This document shows, in pieces, positions 33,874 to 46,345 of a stretch of 64,000 nt of DNA (position 1 is the first letter of the stretch; the number at the start of each line of letters is the position of its first letter). This stretch comes from Distichodus sexfasciatus. Taxonomy: Eukaryota; Chordata; Actinopteri; Characiformes; Distichodontidae. The notes under the pieces are model-generated. The model worked only from the letters and a program-made list of their open reading frames with translations. It did not search any database and was not told where the DNA came from. Where the stretch lies: contig JAVGVS010000412.1 in NCBI GenBank assembly GCA_032718565.1, forward strand, positions 245,001 through 309,000. The letters are read 5' to 3'. The position numbers and the translations under genes were made by a program.

Positions 33874-36800
33874 ATGGAGGCCAAACAGGAGGCCTCCTCG
33901 GTGTGGAGTCAGCCCACCAATAATGAGGCCAGCAATCCGGCTCAGGTACGTCAAATTTATTCAAACAGGGTAAGAAAAAAAAGTACAAACTCTTCTCATG
34001 GATCAGCACAAGCGTTGGTGGTTGATCCTGCTGAGGTTGTAAGTGTGGTTACCGTGTGCGTGTAGGTGCATTTTGAGGGCGGCACAGTGGCTCAGATTGT
34101 GTACAGCGGCGATCAGGCAGACCGAGGGCAGCAGCAGGTCGTCTACACGGCAGACGGGAGCTCCTACACATCAGTGGAGTCGGCCGAACACACGCTGGTG
34201 TACATACATCCTGAAGGAGCACAGGTGATGTATTTTAGTCCAATTTTCTTCTTTGCTCTCAAGGATTTTGCATGGTTAAAAATTAGATCTTTAATCTTAT
34301 CCATATTTTTAAAATAGTGTATCCTTTTTTAGGCTGTTTTTGCAGACCAGCCCCAGGTAGCCTACATACAGCAGGATGGCACGACTCAGCAGGTACATAC
34401 CTGTCTTAGTCATGAGTTATAGATCATTCCTTCTTTTCTCCACTTGTACAGCTGGATTATGGCACTTTTCCACCATTTGTAAAATTGTTGGATTGCCTTC
34501 ATCCTTTTTAGGTTACCGTGCTGCTGCCGAGTGGGCAGAACATGAACGCTGCCAACTTGCACGTGCTCAGCAACGTGGCAGATGCCCCTCAGGCAATACT
34601 AGAGCCTGTACCCCAGGTGAGCATGCAAACTTCTCTTCTTCAGAATGCCCATCCAAAACCTTTAGGATATATTCACCAGAAGTTTAAAAAGTTGCTGAAA
34701 CTCGTCTCTGCTTATGTAATATTTATGAACAAGCTCCTTTCTCTCACCCGTAGGGTCAGCTAGACGGCAGCGCTCTCCCAACCATGACGGACCCTTCTAG
34801 CAGTCCACTGGGGGCCACAGACTCGACTGTGGACTCTGAGGATGAAGATGAGGACGATGATGATGAGGACAGAGATGATTCTGACCTGGAGGACTGGGAG
34901 GCTTCGCCCCCTCAACCCTTCACTCCTCAGCATCTCTGTGAGTCACGACAGTGCCCTCGATATTCTATGATTTTGCCATTGTTTATTTTTAGATGTGATG
35001 AATGGGTGCCAGCAATTTTCTCTTCGTTATTTCTGCTTCTTCATCTTCTTTTTCATCTTCCCGCTTTTTGTTTCTTTAACTCACTCCACCGTTTTTTGTC
35101 CTAGAGACATTGTTCAAGGCTTACAGTTTTTGACTTGTTGAGGGTTAATTGAAAATTAATCAAAGCAGACTTTAAGAACTTGATGAAATCTTGCCAGTGT
35201 TGATTTTTCTGATTACCCTTGAAATTATGTTAATACCCGGTGTGTGTTTGCTAGATTCACACTAGGTTAAATTTCTTTAAACTTGAGCAATCAGACATTT
35301 TCTTCAGGAAAAGCCAGTTAACTTTTGATATGTTATTACGGCTGTAGTTAAAGTAATTTTTTTTTCCTTTCTTCCAAGGGTGTGAGGAGTGTAATAAAGC
35401 CAATGCTGGTCCCTGCATGAAGCATGGCCCTCTCCACCCCATTGCTAACAGGCCTGTGTTGTCCAAAGCCCGTGCCAGTCTACCTCTCATCCTCTACATT
35501 GACCGCTTTGTGGGAGGAGTCTTCTCCAAGAGACGCATTCCTAAACGCACCCAGTTTGGCCCTGTGGAGGGACCCCTGGTGCCTCACAGCGAGCTGCAAG
35601 ACACACAGTTCCAGCTCAAGGTAGACTGAGTTGGCTAAGATCAACTTGGGTTGTTCCTTTTTAATTTTAATGATTTAATATTAAATTGAATACAGCATAC
35701 ATTATATATATTGATTAATCGATTCAGTGATCCAAAATGAAAACAACGATCAGACAACATGCATATTGTAACTTTATTGTAAAGAGAAGAACTGGCCCTT
35801 CTTAAGTTCTCAAGAAGAAATTTCTTCTTACAAGTAGCAAACGTTCTGATATCGACAATGAATCGTTGTCCTTTGAATGTCGTATCGTAATGAAACCTGA
35901 TCTACACCCATAACGTTTTGTTGTTAGTTATTTATGCTGGACCCCGAAAAGGAGGGCGAGAGGGTGGACGACCTGTGGGTGGACCTGTCCGATGAGGAAC
36001 GCTGTAACTGGATGATGTTTGTCCGTCCTGCCGAAAACCACCTAGAGCAGAACCTGGTGGCCTATCAGTACGGCTCCGAGATCTTCTACACCACCATCAG
36101 GAACATCCAGCCTAAACAGGAGCTCAAGGTAACTCTGAAACCAGCCCAGTAGAGTATTATCAGCGTGAGAGGGACAGAGTGTGAGAGGGACAGAGTGTGT
36201 TTTGGATGCTGTTCTGTATGTGAAGTGGACACATGCGCTTGCTCCTGCAGGTCTGGTATGCCGCCTCTTATGCCGAATTTGTCGACAAGAAGATTCACGA
36301 TGTCACCGAGGAAGAGCGCAAGGGTACAGTGTGAAAATTGAACAGCGAGACTTTTATTCTAGAACACAAACTTAATCTGTGATATTGAGCGTTTGCAATC
36401 AGGGGATTAAGCAGGTTTCCTGTTGTTTTTATGTTAATGGTGGTCTACTTACGTACATGTTGGTGTCTGTGTGTCAGTTCTGAGAGAACAGGAGAAGAAC
36501 TGGCCGTGTTATGAGTGTAACAGACGGTTCATGAGCTCCGAACAGCTCCAGCAACATCTCAACATGCATGACGACAAGCTGGACCTCATTCAGAGGTTTC
36601 TAACTACGCTAAACACACTCAGATAAAACGTATGACTCATCAGGACACACAGGGCACAGAGAACACATCTCGCGTCTCTTTCCACAGGCCTAAAGGACGG
36701 GGCCGAGGACGGGGCAGGAAACGGTTCGGTGGCGGAAGGCGGCCGAGGCGCAAACCCAAATTCATGCGCCTGGAAGCTCCAGTGGAGGCTTCGGAAAAGA

Positions 36801-39041
36801 ATCAGGTCAGATTGGAGACCATTCTTTCAATACTTTCAAAACTTGTACCTTGCACAAGTGTAATTTTAGCCAAAAATACCAATGTGACTCTCCCTCGCTC
36901 TTCTGCGACCTCGCAGGACATGCTGGCCTTCAGTGACAAGCTCCCGTACGAGGAGCCCACAAACCGGGCACTGAACGGCCTGAAGGTGGACGAAAGCGAC
37001 GTGCCCACTTCCACAGAGGGGGCGCTAGAGAGCCAGACCGCGCCAGCCGAAGTCTTGCAGCTGGCGGATGCGACCGAAACCCAAACACCGCCCTCCCCCG
37101 CCCCTCTGCCCGATAAGGACTCGGACCCGGCAACGTCGGTGGTTTTAGACGCACACCTCACCCCACAGGACATGAGACGCGCCCGGCGAATTCGGGTGAG
37201 AACCCGGCCTTCCCGCTTCCCCCCCCCCCCCCCCCCCCACCTCAAAAGCCATCTCTAAAAGTATAGCATGGTTAAAGAGAGTTGATTGATCTTAGTGTGT
37301 ATTTGTGTGTGTGTCTTTCTCTCTCACTGTGCACCACACGTTAAGGTGGACTTACAGGTAGGTCTAATGTGGACCCGGCAGGAGTCTCGGCGCACTCGCA
37401 GCCTTTTTGTGAAATTGTTGTTAAAACAAAAACATTGGCGGTGTGATGACTCCTACATCCTCATTACATCTGTCTGTATTAGTTCAGTGGTGTGGTCTGC
37501 GTTCCCCATCTCCAAAGTGGTGAAAACATTTCACTAGGGCTGTGCGATTTACTGATTCGTGAAACCACAGCAGTTGGTTACAGCAGTGGCTAGTAAAGCA
37601 AAACAGGATGTTATGGTTTCTCATGAGGTGGTGTTAGGGTCAAATCCACCCCTACCTAGCCTGATTGATGTTTTAATTGAGGATCAGTAATAATTAGGGA
37701 TGCACTGCGGTTTGAAAGGGGGCGGGTTTTGGCAGTTTGGGGGCGGAGCACACAATCAGTGGCTCCCCTTGCCCACTTGTCCATCCCCAATTCAACATAA
37801 ACACAGATGCACGAGTCAATCACTAGATGATCACTAGACGATCAGCCGTTTTCCATAGTTGAGGATACAGGCTTCAGAAATCTGATAAATCACCTCTGCC
37901 CAAAATACCCAATGCCAAGTAGGCGTTACTTTTCGGACGTCGAGTTACCGGAGTTGTTACATTTTACAATTTACGAGTTACATTTTATTTATTTAAATTT
38001 GTAAAGAAAATTTGTTATGAAAATAAAGCATTATATTAAAGAAAATTTGATTTTTGTTTGTATTTGCTGTAGAGCTGCCACTATTATATGTCACTATTAT
38101 AAAAATAACTAGTAAACAGGGAAAGTAACTACCGCGTTACATTAAAAAAGTTGAAACCCATTATTTTGTGTCAATGTCGACTACTCGCAGCAGCTCTAAT
38201 TTTCTGTTATCTGTGGAAAAAAAATCGGTATCGGAAAAATCGATATCGGCCGATCACACAAAAAAGTCGGTAATCGGGATCGGCCAAGAAAATTGCAATC
38301 GGTGCATCCCTAGTAATAATGGCTTGTTGATCACTCAATCAATGTGTATCCTTACATCCCTGACTCATGCAAGACCCTTAGGCCATGACCACACGTACAC
38401 GGGTATGTCTGAAAAAACAGAGGTTTTTCTATGCGTTTTCGCCTTTCGTCCACACGTAAACGGCGTTTTGGGTGAGTGAAAACGGAGGTTTTTGAAAACT
38501 CTGGCCAAAATGGCGATTTTTGAAAACTCAGTTTCTGCGTTTAGGTGTGGACAAGAAAAAGGAAGATTTTGAAAAATGGACCGTTTCGCACCACATTGTG
38601 CGCCACTCATATGACGTCACAGTATGCGCCGTGTCTACATTTGACAGCATTTTTTGCAATTGTGTGTGGACAGAGACATTTTTGAAAACGTGCTCGAGTG
38701 GACGCGATTTAAAAAAAAAAAAAAAAAAACGGAAAATCTCCGTTTCAGAAATACCTGTGTACGTGTGGACTTGGCCCTAATTACATGGACCGTCTCCTTG
38801 GAGTAACTTGGGGTTAAGGGTCTTGCTCAGGAGCCCAATGCAGGGGTTTTTGATAAATCGCTCAGTCCTGAGTTCCACCTGTATTTAGAATAAAATAATT
38901 TGTCACGTGTGACGTCGTCCCTGCTGTCGTTCTTCTTCTCACTGAAATGAGACAGATCCCCATCATCTGTGTTCACACCTGCTCAGTTTTTCCACCTATC
39001 TGTGCCCGCTCTTATCCACACACTGCCGCACCATCTCTCTC

Positions 39042-39083
<42 letters not shown>

Positions 39084-42000
39084 AGAATGCGGCCCTCCAG
39101 CACCTCTTCATCCGCAAGTCCTTCCGTCCCTTCAAGTGCACGCAGTGCGGGAAGGCCTTCCGGGAGAAGGACAAGCTGGAGCAGCACATGCGCTACCACG
39201 GCCGAGACGCCTGCCACTACGCCTGCCACCACTGCAACAAGGGCTTCCTCAGCAGCGTGGCCCTGGAGGACCATTTGCAGCTGCACTCGGACCAGCGCAC
39301 CTACTCCTGCCTGTTCTGCACCGAGTCTTACGACAGGCTGGACCTGCTGAAGGACCACGTTGGCATCCACCTGGTCAACGGCTGCTTCTCCTGCCCAAAC
39401 TGCAAGAAGACCTTCACTGACTTCATACAGGTCTGATCTGGTTTAGTCACATTTAGGACATGGACGTTGAAGATGCATCGCATTTTGCATCGCATTTTGT
39501 TGCTTATGGCGTCGCATAGCCACAAACCTCCCCAGTGTTCTGCATAAAGTTATGGCTGATCGGTGTATTTTGTAAAGGTGCTGCAGTGGTGATGTTAATA
39601 TTAACATTCCCGACCAGGTCAAGAAGCACGTGCGCAGTTTCCACTCAGAGAAGGTTTTCCAGTGTACGGAGTGTGACAAGGCTTTCTGCCGACCGGACAA
39701 GCTGCGACTGCACATGTTACGCCACTCTGACCGCAAGGACTTCCTGTGCTCCACTTGTGGCAAACAGTTCAAGGTTAGAGGCCACGAATGTAGCATTGTC
39801 CTTTTTAGGCCTCAAGTTACACCACCACATCAAATATGGGGTCGAAAAAGAGACCGTTTGTGTTGAGCTTCATTTTTGGCATGTTTTCTTTCTGATCACT
39901 GACACAGAGGAAGGATAAACTGCGAGAGCACATGCAGCGCATGCACAACCCGGAGCGCGAGGGTAAAAAGGCCGACCGCGTCCACCGAGCCAAAGCCCTG
40001 AAGAAGAAGGAGCCCACCACCGACTTCGAGAGCTTTATGTTCAAGTGTCGCCTCTGCATGATGGGCTTCAGGCGGAGAGGCATGCTGGTGAGCGCTACAC
40101 TTGGTCCAGAACTAATGTCAACCGTTAAATTCACGTGCTAGCTTACAGTCTTCGATTTGGCAGTGTTGTTTTGATGTCATTTCACAAGATGTCATTACTA
40201 AGATAAGTTAGACTTGGAGTGCCAGTGCAGAAATTGACTTAATATCCACGTGTTTGCAGCTTTAATGTCTTACGCTGTGCGTTTGTGTGAGCAGATTTTG
40301 AGGTGATGCTTACCTGATGTCCTCACGAGGATGGGGAAACCTGAGATCTTTTTGTGGCTTGTTTGTATCAGAAGAGCAGGGAAGAAATTATACAAAAGTT
40401 CTAGATTTTATTTGCAGAAACTAAGTCAAACGATCTCCATTTGTTAGGATGTGTTTTCACATTACAATAGTATACGTGTAAATGGGAGGTATATGAGTGT
40501 GTGTGTTTCTGCAGGTAAATCACTTGTCCAAGCGTCACCCTGAGATGCGTATAGAGGAGGTTCCCGAGCTCACTCTGCCCATCATTAAACCTAACAGAGA
40601 CTACTTCTGCCAGTACTGTGACAAGGTGTGTGGTGTCTGTTTGAATGCACAGCAAATACATCACTTGCACCATGTCAAGGAACATGAGACAAAATTCCTA
40701 AATTTCCCTCAGGATTAATAAAGTATCCAACCATCCACCCACCACTCTCACACTCTGTCCATCCATCCATCCATCCACCCACCTATCCATCCTCCCACCC
40801 ACCCACCCATCCATCCACCCATCCACCCACCCATCCACCCGCCTATCCATCCAGCCATCCATCCACCTATCCATCCACCCACCCACCTATCCATCCATCC
40901 ACCCACCCACCCACCTATCCATCCATCCACCCACCCACCTATCCATCCATCCATCCACCCACCTATCCATCCATCCACCCACCCACCTATCCATCCATCC
41001 ACCCACCCACCTATCCATCCATCCACCCACCTATCCATCCATCCACCCACCCACCTATCCATCCATCCATCCACCCACCTATCCATCCATCCATCCACCC
41101 ACCTATCCATCCATCCATCCACCCACCTATCCATCCATCCATCCACCTATCCATCCATCCACCTATATCCATCCATCCACCTATATCCATCCATCCACCT
41201 GTGTTTTTCCTTCAATTAATTCCACAATAAGTCACAAAGATATACAGTACCCTCTTTCATTACTAGTGGAGCATATTTAAATTAATTTAAAGTAAATTAC
41301 GATCGCAAAGAACAAAGCAAGAAGAAAAAAAGTCATTCATCGCAATCGAGGTAAAATATTCCATTAATCATGATATTGATATCGCCCAGCCCTATACCCA
41401 CTGACCGATTAATTTAAAAGAATGACTAATCAATTATCAAAGTAATCGTTAGTCTGCGGGTTTGCTCTCGACCTGCAGGTGTATAAGAGTGCAAGCAAGC
41501 GTAAGGCCCACATCCTGAAGAACCACCCGGGGGCGGAGTTGCCCCCCAGCATCAGGAAGCTGCGCCCTGCCGGCCCCGGAGAGCCCGACCCCATGCTGAG
41601 TACACACACCCAGCTGACCGGCACCATCGCCACTGCGCCCGTCTGCTGCCCACACTGCTCCAAACAGTACAGCAGCAAGGTCAGGGAGCGTGCTTTTACC
41701 TTTTTTCCACACATTGGCAGGTGGTGGGCGTGTGTGTGTGACCAGAGGAGAGGCTTAGTGACCAAAGGCATAATGATCATATCTGTGTCTTATGGAGTGT
41801 GTGGCTTCCTGTTTGTGTTTACAGACCAAAATGGTCCAGCACATACGCAAGAAACATCCGGAATTCGCCCAGCACGCCAACAGCATCCAGCCTCCGCTAG
41901 CAGCAACCGTCATCAGCAGCACGCCGGCCGTCATAACCGCCGACGGAACTACGGCAGAGGCTGTGGTGGTGAGAGAACAGACACACACATGCGTAAAAAA

Positions 42001-42266
42001 AATATGTTCAGATGCATCAGATTTCAGAGTAAAAACGTCATAATTAACAACAGGAGATGCATGTCCTCTCTACTCCCTAGACGACTGACCTGCTGACCCA
42101 GGCGATGACGGAGTTGTCCCAGAGTCTGACCACAGATTACCGCTCGGTGCCGGGAGACTTCCAGAGGATCCAGTACATCCCCGTGTCTCAGGCAGGAGGA
42201 AGCCTGGCACAGCCTCAACACATACAGCTGCAGGTGGTGCAGGTGGCACCGGTACGATCTCTCTCG

Positions 42267-42321
<55 letters not shown>

Positions 42322-44072
42322 CTTTTTATTCCATCCTTTCCTCCATCCCTCTCTTTGTCTCTAGGCGTCATCTCCTCAGCCTCACCCCTCTACAGTAGAC
42401 ATGACGCAGCTTCAGGACTCCCACGCTTTCACCCAGCACTCCATCCAGGTGCAGCACATCCAGGTGTCCGAGGCAGGAGGTGGTGTGCAGGCCAGTGGCC
42501 AGGTACAGACACACACACAGACACACACAAACACACACACTATTGTGCAAGATTTTGGGTTGATGCGCCTATAGTGTGTATTAATCCGTCACTTTGCTCA
42601 GTAATAGTGTTGATAATACTTAAGTTTCTCTCCTCCAATCCCGTGTTGTCGCAGCCTCTAAGTCCCTCCTCTCAACAAGCGGCCCAGGAAATAAGCCCCG
42701 CCCAGCTGACCCCCGTCACCCTATCCCAAACGCAGACTCTACAGACGTCCACCAATCAAACGCAAGGGACCGTTCAGCATGCTTACCTTCCCAGCAACTG
42801 GAACTACCGCAGTTATCGTGAGTCTCTCACACAACAGACACACACACACACTCAACGCTCTTCTCAACTCTGTTTATTTAAGTTTATTCAGTTTTTCCTT
42901 TTGTTATATTGCTTTGCATTGTAGTGCCGCCAGAGCATTCATTAAGCACTGATATCAGCTACTTTGTGAATTTTCACTTGTGAGAGTTCAAAGTGTGTTT
43001 GTATGTGTGTGTGTCAGCTTCTGAGATCCAGATGATGACTCTGCCGCATGCTCAGTACGTCCTAGCGGAGGCTGGCACGCCTGTCACTGCAGCTGTTAAC
43101 AACAACCAGGTGAAAACTGTGAGTTTGAAAAATGAGGTGGAGTCTCTTACACTCCAACACACACGCACACAGACACACACGCACCCCAATACACATGGTC
43201 TCACAATCCTAAAGTCTCTCGCACACGGTCTCGCACGCCGTCACACGGTCTCGAACGCCGTCACACGGTCTCACACGCCGTCACACGGTCTCGCACGCCG
43301 TCACACGCCCTCGCACGCCGTCACACGCTCTCGCACGCCGTCACACACTCTCGCACATTCTCTTGCATGCTGTCATACTATTGCACGCGTCACACTCTGT
43401 CACACTGTCACTCTCTCGCAGTCTGTCACATTCTCTCGCACTCTGTCATGCGCCGTCACACTGTCTCGCTGTCACACTGTCTTGCACGCCGTCAGACGCT
43501 GTCACATTCTCTTGCATGCCATCATACTATTGCACGCCATCACACTCTGTCACATTCTCTCGCACTCTCGCACTGTCACACTCTCTCGCCCTCTGTCGCA
43601 TTCTCTCGCACTCTGTCGCACTCCCTTGCACTCTGTCGCACTCTCTCGCCCTCTGTCACACTCTCTCGCCCTCTGTCACACTCTCGCGCCCTCTGTCACA
43701 CTCTCTCGCACTCCGTCACAGTTCCTCACACTCTCTTACACTCCACCGTGCAGTCTCTCCCACTGCTGTCCACACACTCACACTCCAATATACACTCTTG
43801 CACTCTGACTGACTGGCTGCTTTTAGGTGATGTAGATGACATAATGGTATATCATGGGTTTTTCCCTGTTTGTGCTGCAGACTCACTACGTGATTTCGGA
43901 TGGTCAGGCTGAGCTGGACAGTAAACAGGTCAGCGCTGCATCGTCCAGCACACAGGTGCACACTGAGCCGCTGGAGCAGCCGACTGCAAATCAACAGGCC
44001 ACCACCCAGTACATCATCACCACCACCACCAACGGAGCAGGAGCCAGCGAAGTGCACATCACTAAACCCTGA
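33874..44072 (+). CDS. prdm10: PR/SET domain zinc finger protein 10
   Basis: Coding exons: 33874-33945, 34066-34224, 34333-34392, 34512-34616, 34754-34937, 35379-35620, 35928-36128, 36251-36323, 36478-36595, 36688-36805, 36917-37195, 39086-39430, 39618-39773, 39908-40087, 40515-40625, 41479-41679, 41825-41968, 42081-42251, 42365-42502, 42655-42817, 43018-43118, 43881-44072. They total 3513 bp, 1170 residues plus TGA, every junction GT/AG and in phase. Order: transactivation-like N-terminus (VHFEGGTVAQIVYSG, TLVYIHPEGAQ), acidic run, PR/SET domain about 195-365, first C2H2 finger about 375-395, RG-rich patch, nine more fingers about 552-885, Gln-rich C-terminus ending GASEVHITKP. Similarity to human PRDM10 is very high throughout. 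It is a nuclear DNA-binding transcription regulator. The start ATG has a good context (CCGTACCATGG). Confidence 0.97.
34754..36323 (+). other. prdm10: prdm10 acidic region and PR/SET domain exons
   Basis: Exon 34754-34937 encodes a Ser/Asp/Glu run then DWEASPPQPFTPQHL. Exons 35379-35620, 35928-36128 and 36251-36323 encode CEECNKANAGPCMKHGPLHP, then RASLPLILYIDRFVGGVFSK, RCNWMMFVRPAENHLEQNLV, AYQYGSEIFYTTIRNIQPKQ and the VWYAASYAEFV end. The NWMMFVRPA and AYQYG blocks are PR-domain hallmarks. PR domains lack several canonical SET catalytic residues, so methyltransferase activity should not be assumed. The LFMLDPEKEGERVD segment differs most from the human sequence. Confidence 0.93.
36478..36805 (+). 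other. prdm10: prdm10 first zinc finger and RG-rich patch
   Basis: Exon 36478-36595 gives WPCYECNRRFMSSEQLQQH, a C2H2 finger separate from the main array. Exon 36688-36805 gives PKGRGRGRGRKRFGGGRRP, an RG-rich basic patch, then KFMRLEAPVEASEKNQ. Both match PRDM10 in order and spacing. Confidence 0.92.
37213..37240. repeat. Poly-C run in prdm10 intron
   Basis: A long C run lies just after the donor at 37196, so it is intronic although a reading frame runs through it. Confidence 0.85.
37695..38312. mobile_element. hAT-type miniature element with intact 8-bp target duplication
   Basis: The ends TAGGGATGCAC (37695) and GTGCATCCCTA (to 38312) are inverted copies. They are flanked on both sides by GTAATAAT (37687-37694 and 38313-38320), an exact 8-bp duplication as made by hAT transposases. 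The 618-bp interior has no transposase frame and shows the AATCGATATCGG-type sequence typical of these fish elements. It lies in the prdm10 intron before exon 39086-39430. Confidence 0.88.
38381..38777. mobile_element. Miniature inverted-repeat element (GGCCATGACCACACG ends)
   Basis: The left end GGCCATGACCACACGTACAC pairs with the complement of GTGTACGTGTGGACTTGGCC at the right end. Interior copies of TTTTTGAAAACT are seen. The flanks are TTA on the left and TAA on the right, so no clean duplication can be called. It is non-coding and about 400 bp, 60 bases from the hAT element. Confidence 0.7.
38780..38850 (-). mobile_element. SINE family C fragment
   Basis: ATTACATGGACCGTCTCCTT, then GGGGTTAAGGGTCTTGCTCA and GGAGCCCAATG, the middle of the family without its tRNA-like head. 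Confidence 0.6.
39030..39083. repeat. (TC)n microsatellite forming a prdm10 acceptor tract
   Basis: TC units with one CCC interruption run up to the CAG of exon 39086-39430, replacing an ordinary pyrimidine tract. Confidence 0.9.
40757..41200. repeat. CCATCCAC/CCACCTAT satellite in prdm10 intron
   Basis: About 440 bases of ATCC, ACCC and CTATCC units form a higher-order pattern (CCACCTATCCATCCATCCAC). The Trp/Gly/Asp repeat frames read from the opposite strand are artefacts. Confidence 0.92.
41270..41400. mobile_element. Fragment of hAT-like non-coding element
   Basis: It holds TAATCATGATATTGATATCG, then CCCAGCCCTA, the end of a common fish element. Related ends are at 49370-49455 (AATCATGATGTTGATTTGAG, then CATCCAGCCCTA) and in diverged form at 1425-1640. 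Confidence 0.5.
42256..42322. repeat. (CT)n-(CA)n microsatellite after prdm10 donor
   Basis: CT units begin 5 bases after the donor at 42252 and pass into CA units; the short intron is mostly repeat. Confidence 0.88.
43150..43790. repeat. CACACGCCGT/CACTCTCTCG minisatellite in prdm10 intron
   Basis: Units such as GTCTCGCACGCCGTCACAC pass into TCACACTCTCTCGCCCTCTG units. The array fills most of the intron between exons 43018-43118 and 43881-44072, and His/Ser/Leu frames over it are artefacts. Confidence 0.9.
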
Positions 44073-45005
44073 GACACACACACACACACACACACACAGA
44101 GGTATCTCTTTTTCTAGAAGCTAGACTCACCGTCTCTTACACACACTACTGTCGGACGAAGCTTGGATCTGACTTGCTGCAGAGTGACTTTATTTTTTTA
44201 TTTTTAGTTTATTTCAGACAAATCGATGAGGGAGGCCTTGTAAACTGAGGAAAATTATTGAATTAAAAATAAACACTGGACGGCTGGTGCAGGACCACCC
44301 CCCCCCGAAAACCCTGCCAGGAGACACTCAACCTTTTAAGCATAAATAATCACTGACTTGCACCAGTTGCAAACGTCCTTCCAATTACATCTGTGTAAAC
44401 GATCAAAGACGATTATGTAGGGTCTCATTCTCACTGTATGGATATTTTTATTTTTTTATGAATATTATTTTTCATTTTGAGCCAAGTTTTCTTTCTTTTT
44501 TGACCACCTCAGACTCTGAGATGAGAGTCTGATGAGAGTTTTGGAAGCCAAGCGGACTCTCATTACAGTTACTGACAAAATTGTGTTTGACAGTTATGAG
44601 GAAGAAAAACCTCAAACATGAGTTTCCATTCTGCTTGTCTAATTTGTCGCATCAGGGTTTTTGTTTTAATCTAAGTACTGTATTTGTTGGAATCACATGT
44701 ACCGTTACTGTATGTGTAACAACCTCCTTTTACCTTCCCGGCTCACGGAACGTTTAGTATTTATTTGGGAAATGAAGTTCAGTTGGATGTGAGCTGTAGC
44801 TTCATCATTACCTAAAGGGGAAGATAATCACTTTACAGAGGAAGGCTTGTACAATGTATAGAAGAGAGTAGCGGCATTATTCCACTTATTATTATTCTTA
44901 TTATTATTATTATTGAGTTTATAGTGTGTGTACAGTGAGCACCTTGTGTCTGTCATAGGTGAGTGAGACGTGGCGTCTGTAAAGCTGAGAGAAATTAAAC
45001 GTCTT
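44073..45005 (+). other. prdm10: prdm10 3' untranslated region
   Basis: It starts with a (CA)n run at 44077-44097, carries AATAAA at 44268-44273 and a later ATTAAA at 44994-44999 followed by a T-rich tract. Either could define the end; the second gives a 3' UTR of about 0.93 kb. Confidence 0.6.
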
Positions 45006-45417
45006 TTTTTTTTTAACACAGTTGTTTGGATTCTTTTGTTCGTACTGAAAGGAAATGAATTTTACTAAAAATTGGTTTTTCGTTAATTGTTAGTCTTGTT
45101 TAAAACAGGTTTAAAGTTTAGTTTAGAACGGGGGAGGTTTCCAACCGGTGATCCATGACGTAGAATCCGGTTTCACTACTGAAATCTCTTTTTAAAAAGA
45201 CATTTCATTTGATTTATTCTTCAAAACATTTTCAGATGATTTGAGAATCTTTATGAATAGCGACGACTGCTGCCGAGTCTGAAAGGTGGTCCCCGGGACA
45301 GAACCAGTTGAAAACGCCTGGTTTGGAACGCAGAACGCTTAAATACTTGAGTATTTATTTTTTCTTACTGTACTTGAGTATTAATTTGTGAACGTTGTAT
45401 TTGCATTGAATTATCAG

Positions 45418-45855
45418 TAGGGATGCACAATGTTTTTGTGCACGATGTTTTTCATGCTTACATCTGATAACGGAGGAAAGCAGAATGGAGCGTGATCTGA
45501 GTTGAGTTGTGTGCATAACGACGATATTTTGCTGAACAAAGTGTTGCCACAAAAATAACGGCATGGCTCTGAGATTTCTAACATGGCACCAAGTCGAGAG
45601 CGCGTGAAGGCAGAGTCGAGTCAGGGCGGAGCACTTTGAGCGCACGTGTAGTCACAGTTGATAGTGTAAAGACAAGAGATTTTTGCTTGTGAACGTTCCA
45701 CTGCGTGTTCAGAATTTTGGCACGAAATAACGCCATCCATTCAAAGAGGGAAAGCGCGTGTATAAAATCCCCCCTCGGACGTGCCTGGCACAAGCGCTAC
45801 CTTTCTGGCATACAATAAATGCGTCATCACCGATTCTGATAGTCACGCATCCCTA
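45418..45855. mobile_element. hAT-type miniature element, second copy
   Basis: TAGGGATGCAC at the left end and CACGCATCCCTA at the right end are inverted copies. The flanks ATTATCAG (45410-45417) and ATTGTCAA (45856-45863) look like an 8-bp duplication with two later changes. The ends match the 37695-38312 element; the 438-bp interior is different and non-coding. Confidence 0.75.
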
Positions 45856-46135
45856 ATTGTCAATAGTAGCAAATTACAATTTCTCATTTACTACAATTGT
45901 TGAACGTCAAATATTGTACCTTTTGCACCACTACACAGCTACTGATGAACAGTTGTCACTAATTAGCAGAAACTACAGAAAACCACAGTTTTTAGAACCT
46001 GATAGTGTTCATCATGCCCAATTTCTGCCACAGTCTGATCCTGATCATTTTTCGAATTTTGCAAACGTCATGAGCAAGCACTTGACCTTCCCTAACACCA
46101 GCAATTTTTATACAAGTACCTTTAATTTCAGATAC

Positions 46136-46345
46136 TTGTGATAAGTGAGTGATAAATTGTCATTGTGAACACACCACAACGAAATGCGACCTCTGTATCT
46201 GACCCATCTGTGAAGGAGCTGTTTTTTGGCAGCACCCGGCAAACACTGCTTGGGGACGGTACCTTGCTAATGAGTACCTCTGTGGTACCTTTACCAGAAT
46301 GGTGACCTTCTGAACACAGAGCCAACGGTTCCGCTAACGTCTGCC
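46136..46345 (-). mobile_element. tRNA-derived SINE, family A, minus orientation
   Basis: CATTGTGAACACACCACAAC, then GCTTGGGGACGGTACCTTGC and GTACCTCTGTGGTACCTTTA, ending with a partial head (GAGCCAACGGTTCCGCTAAC). Confidence 0.8.

Larger units (their letters stand above)
39086..41968 (+). other. prdm10: prdm10 main C2H2 zinc finger array
   Basis: Six exons and the start of a seventh encode nine fingers. They include FKCTQCGKAFREKDKLEQH, YACHHCNKGFLSSVALEDH, FQCTECDKAFCRPDKLRLH, FKCRLCMMGFRRRGMLVNH, YFCQYCDKVYKSASKRKAH and CCPHCSKQYSSKTKMVQH. Several fingers are split by introns. The first acceptor follows a roughly 50-base (TC)n tract (39030-39083). Confidence 0.95.

Noticed and set aside
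40698..41146. Trp/Gly/Asp/Met repeat protein on the minus strand
   Set aside because: It is a translation of the CCATCCAC satellite in a prdm10 intron.
43363..43912. His/Ser/Leu-rich frames overlapping the last prdm10 intron
   Set aside because: Minisatellite by-product; the real exons at 43018-43118 and 43881-44072 flank it in phase.
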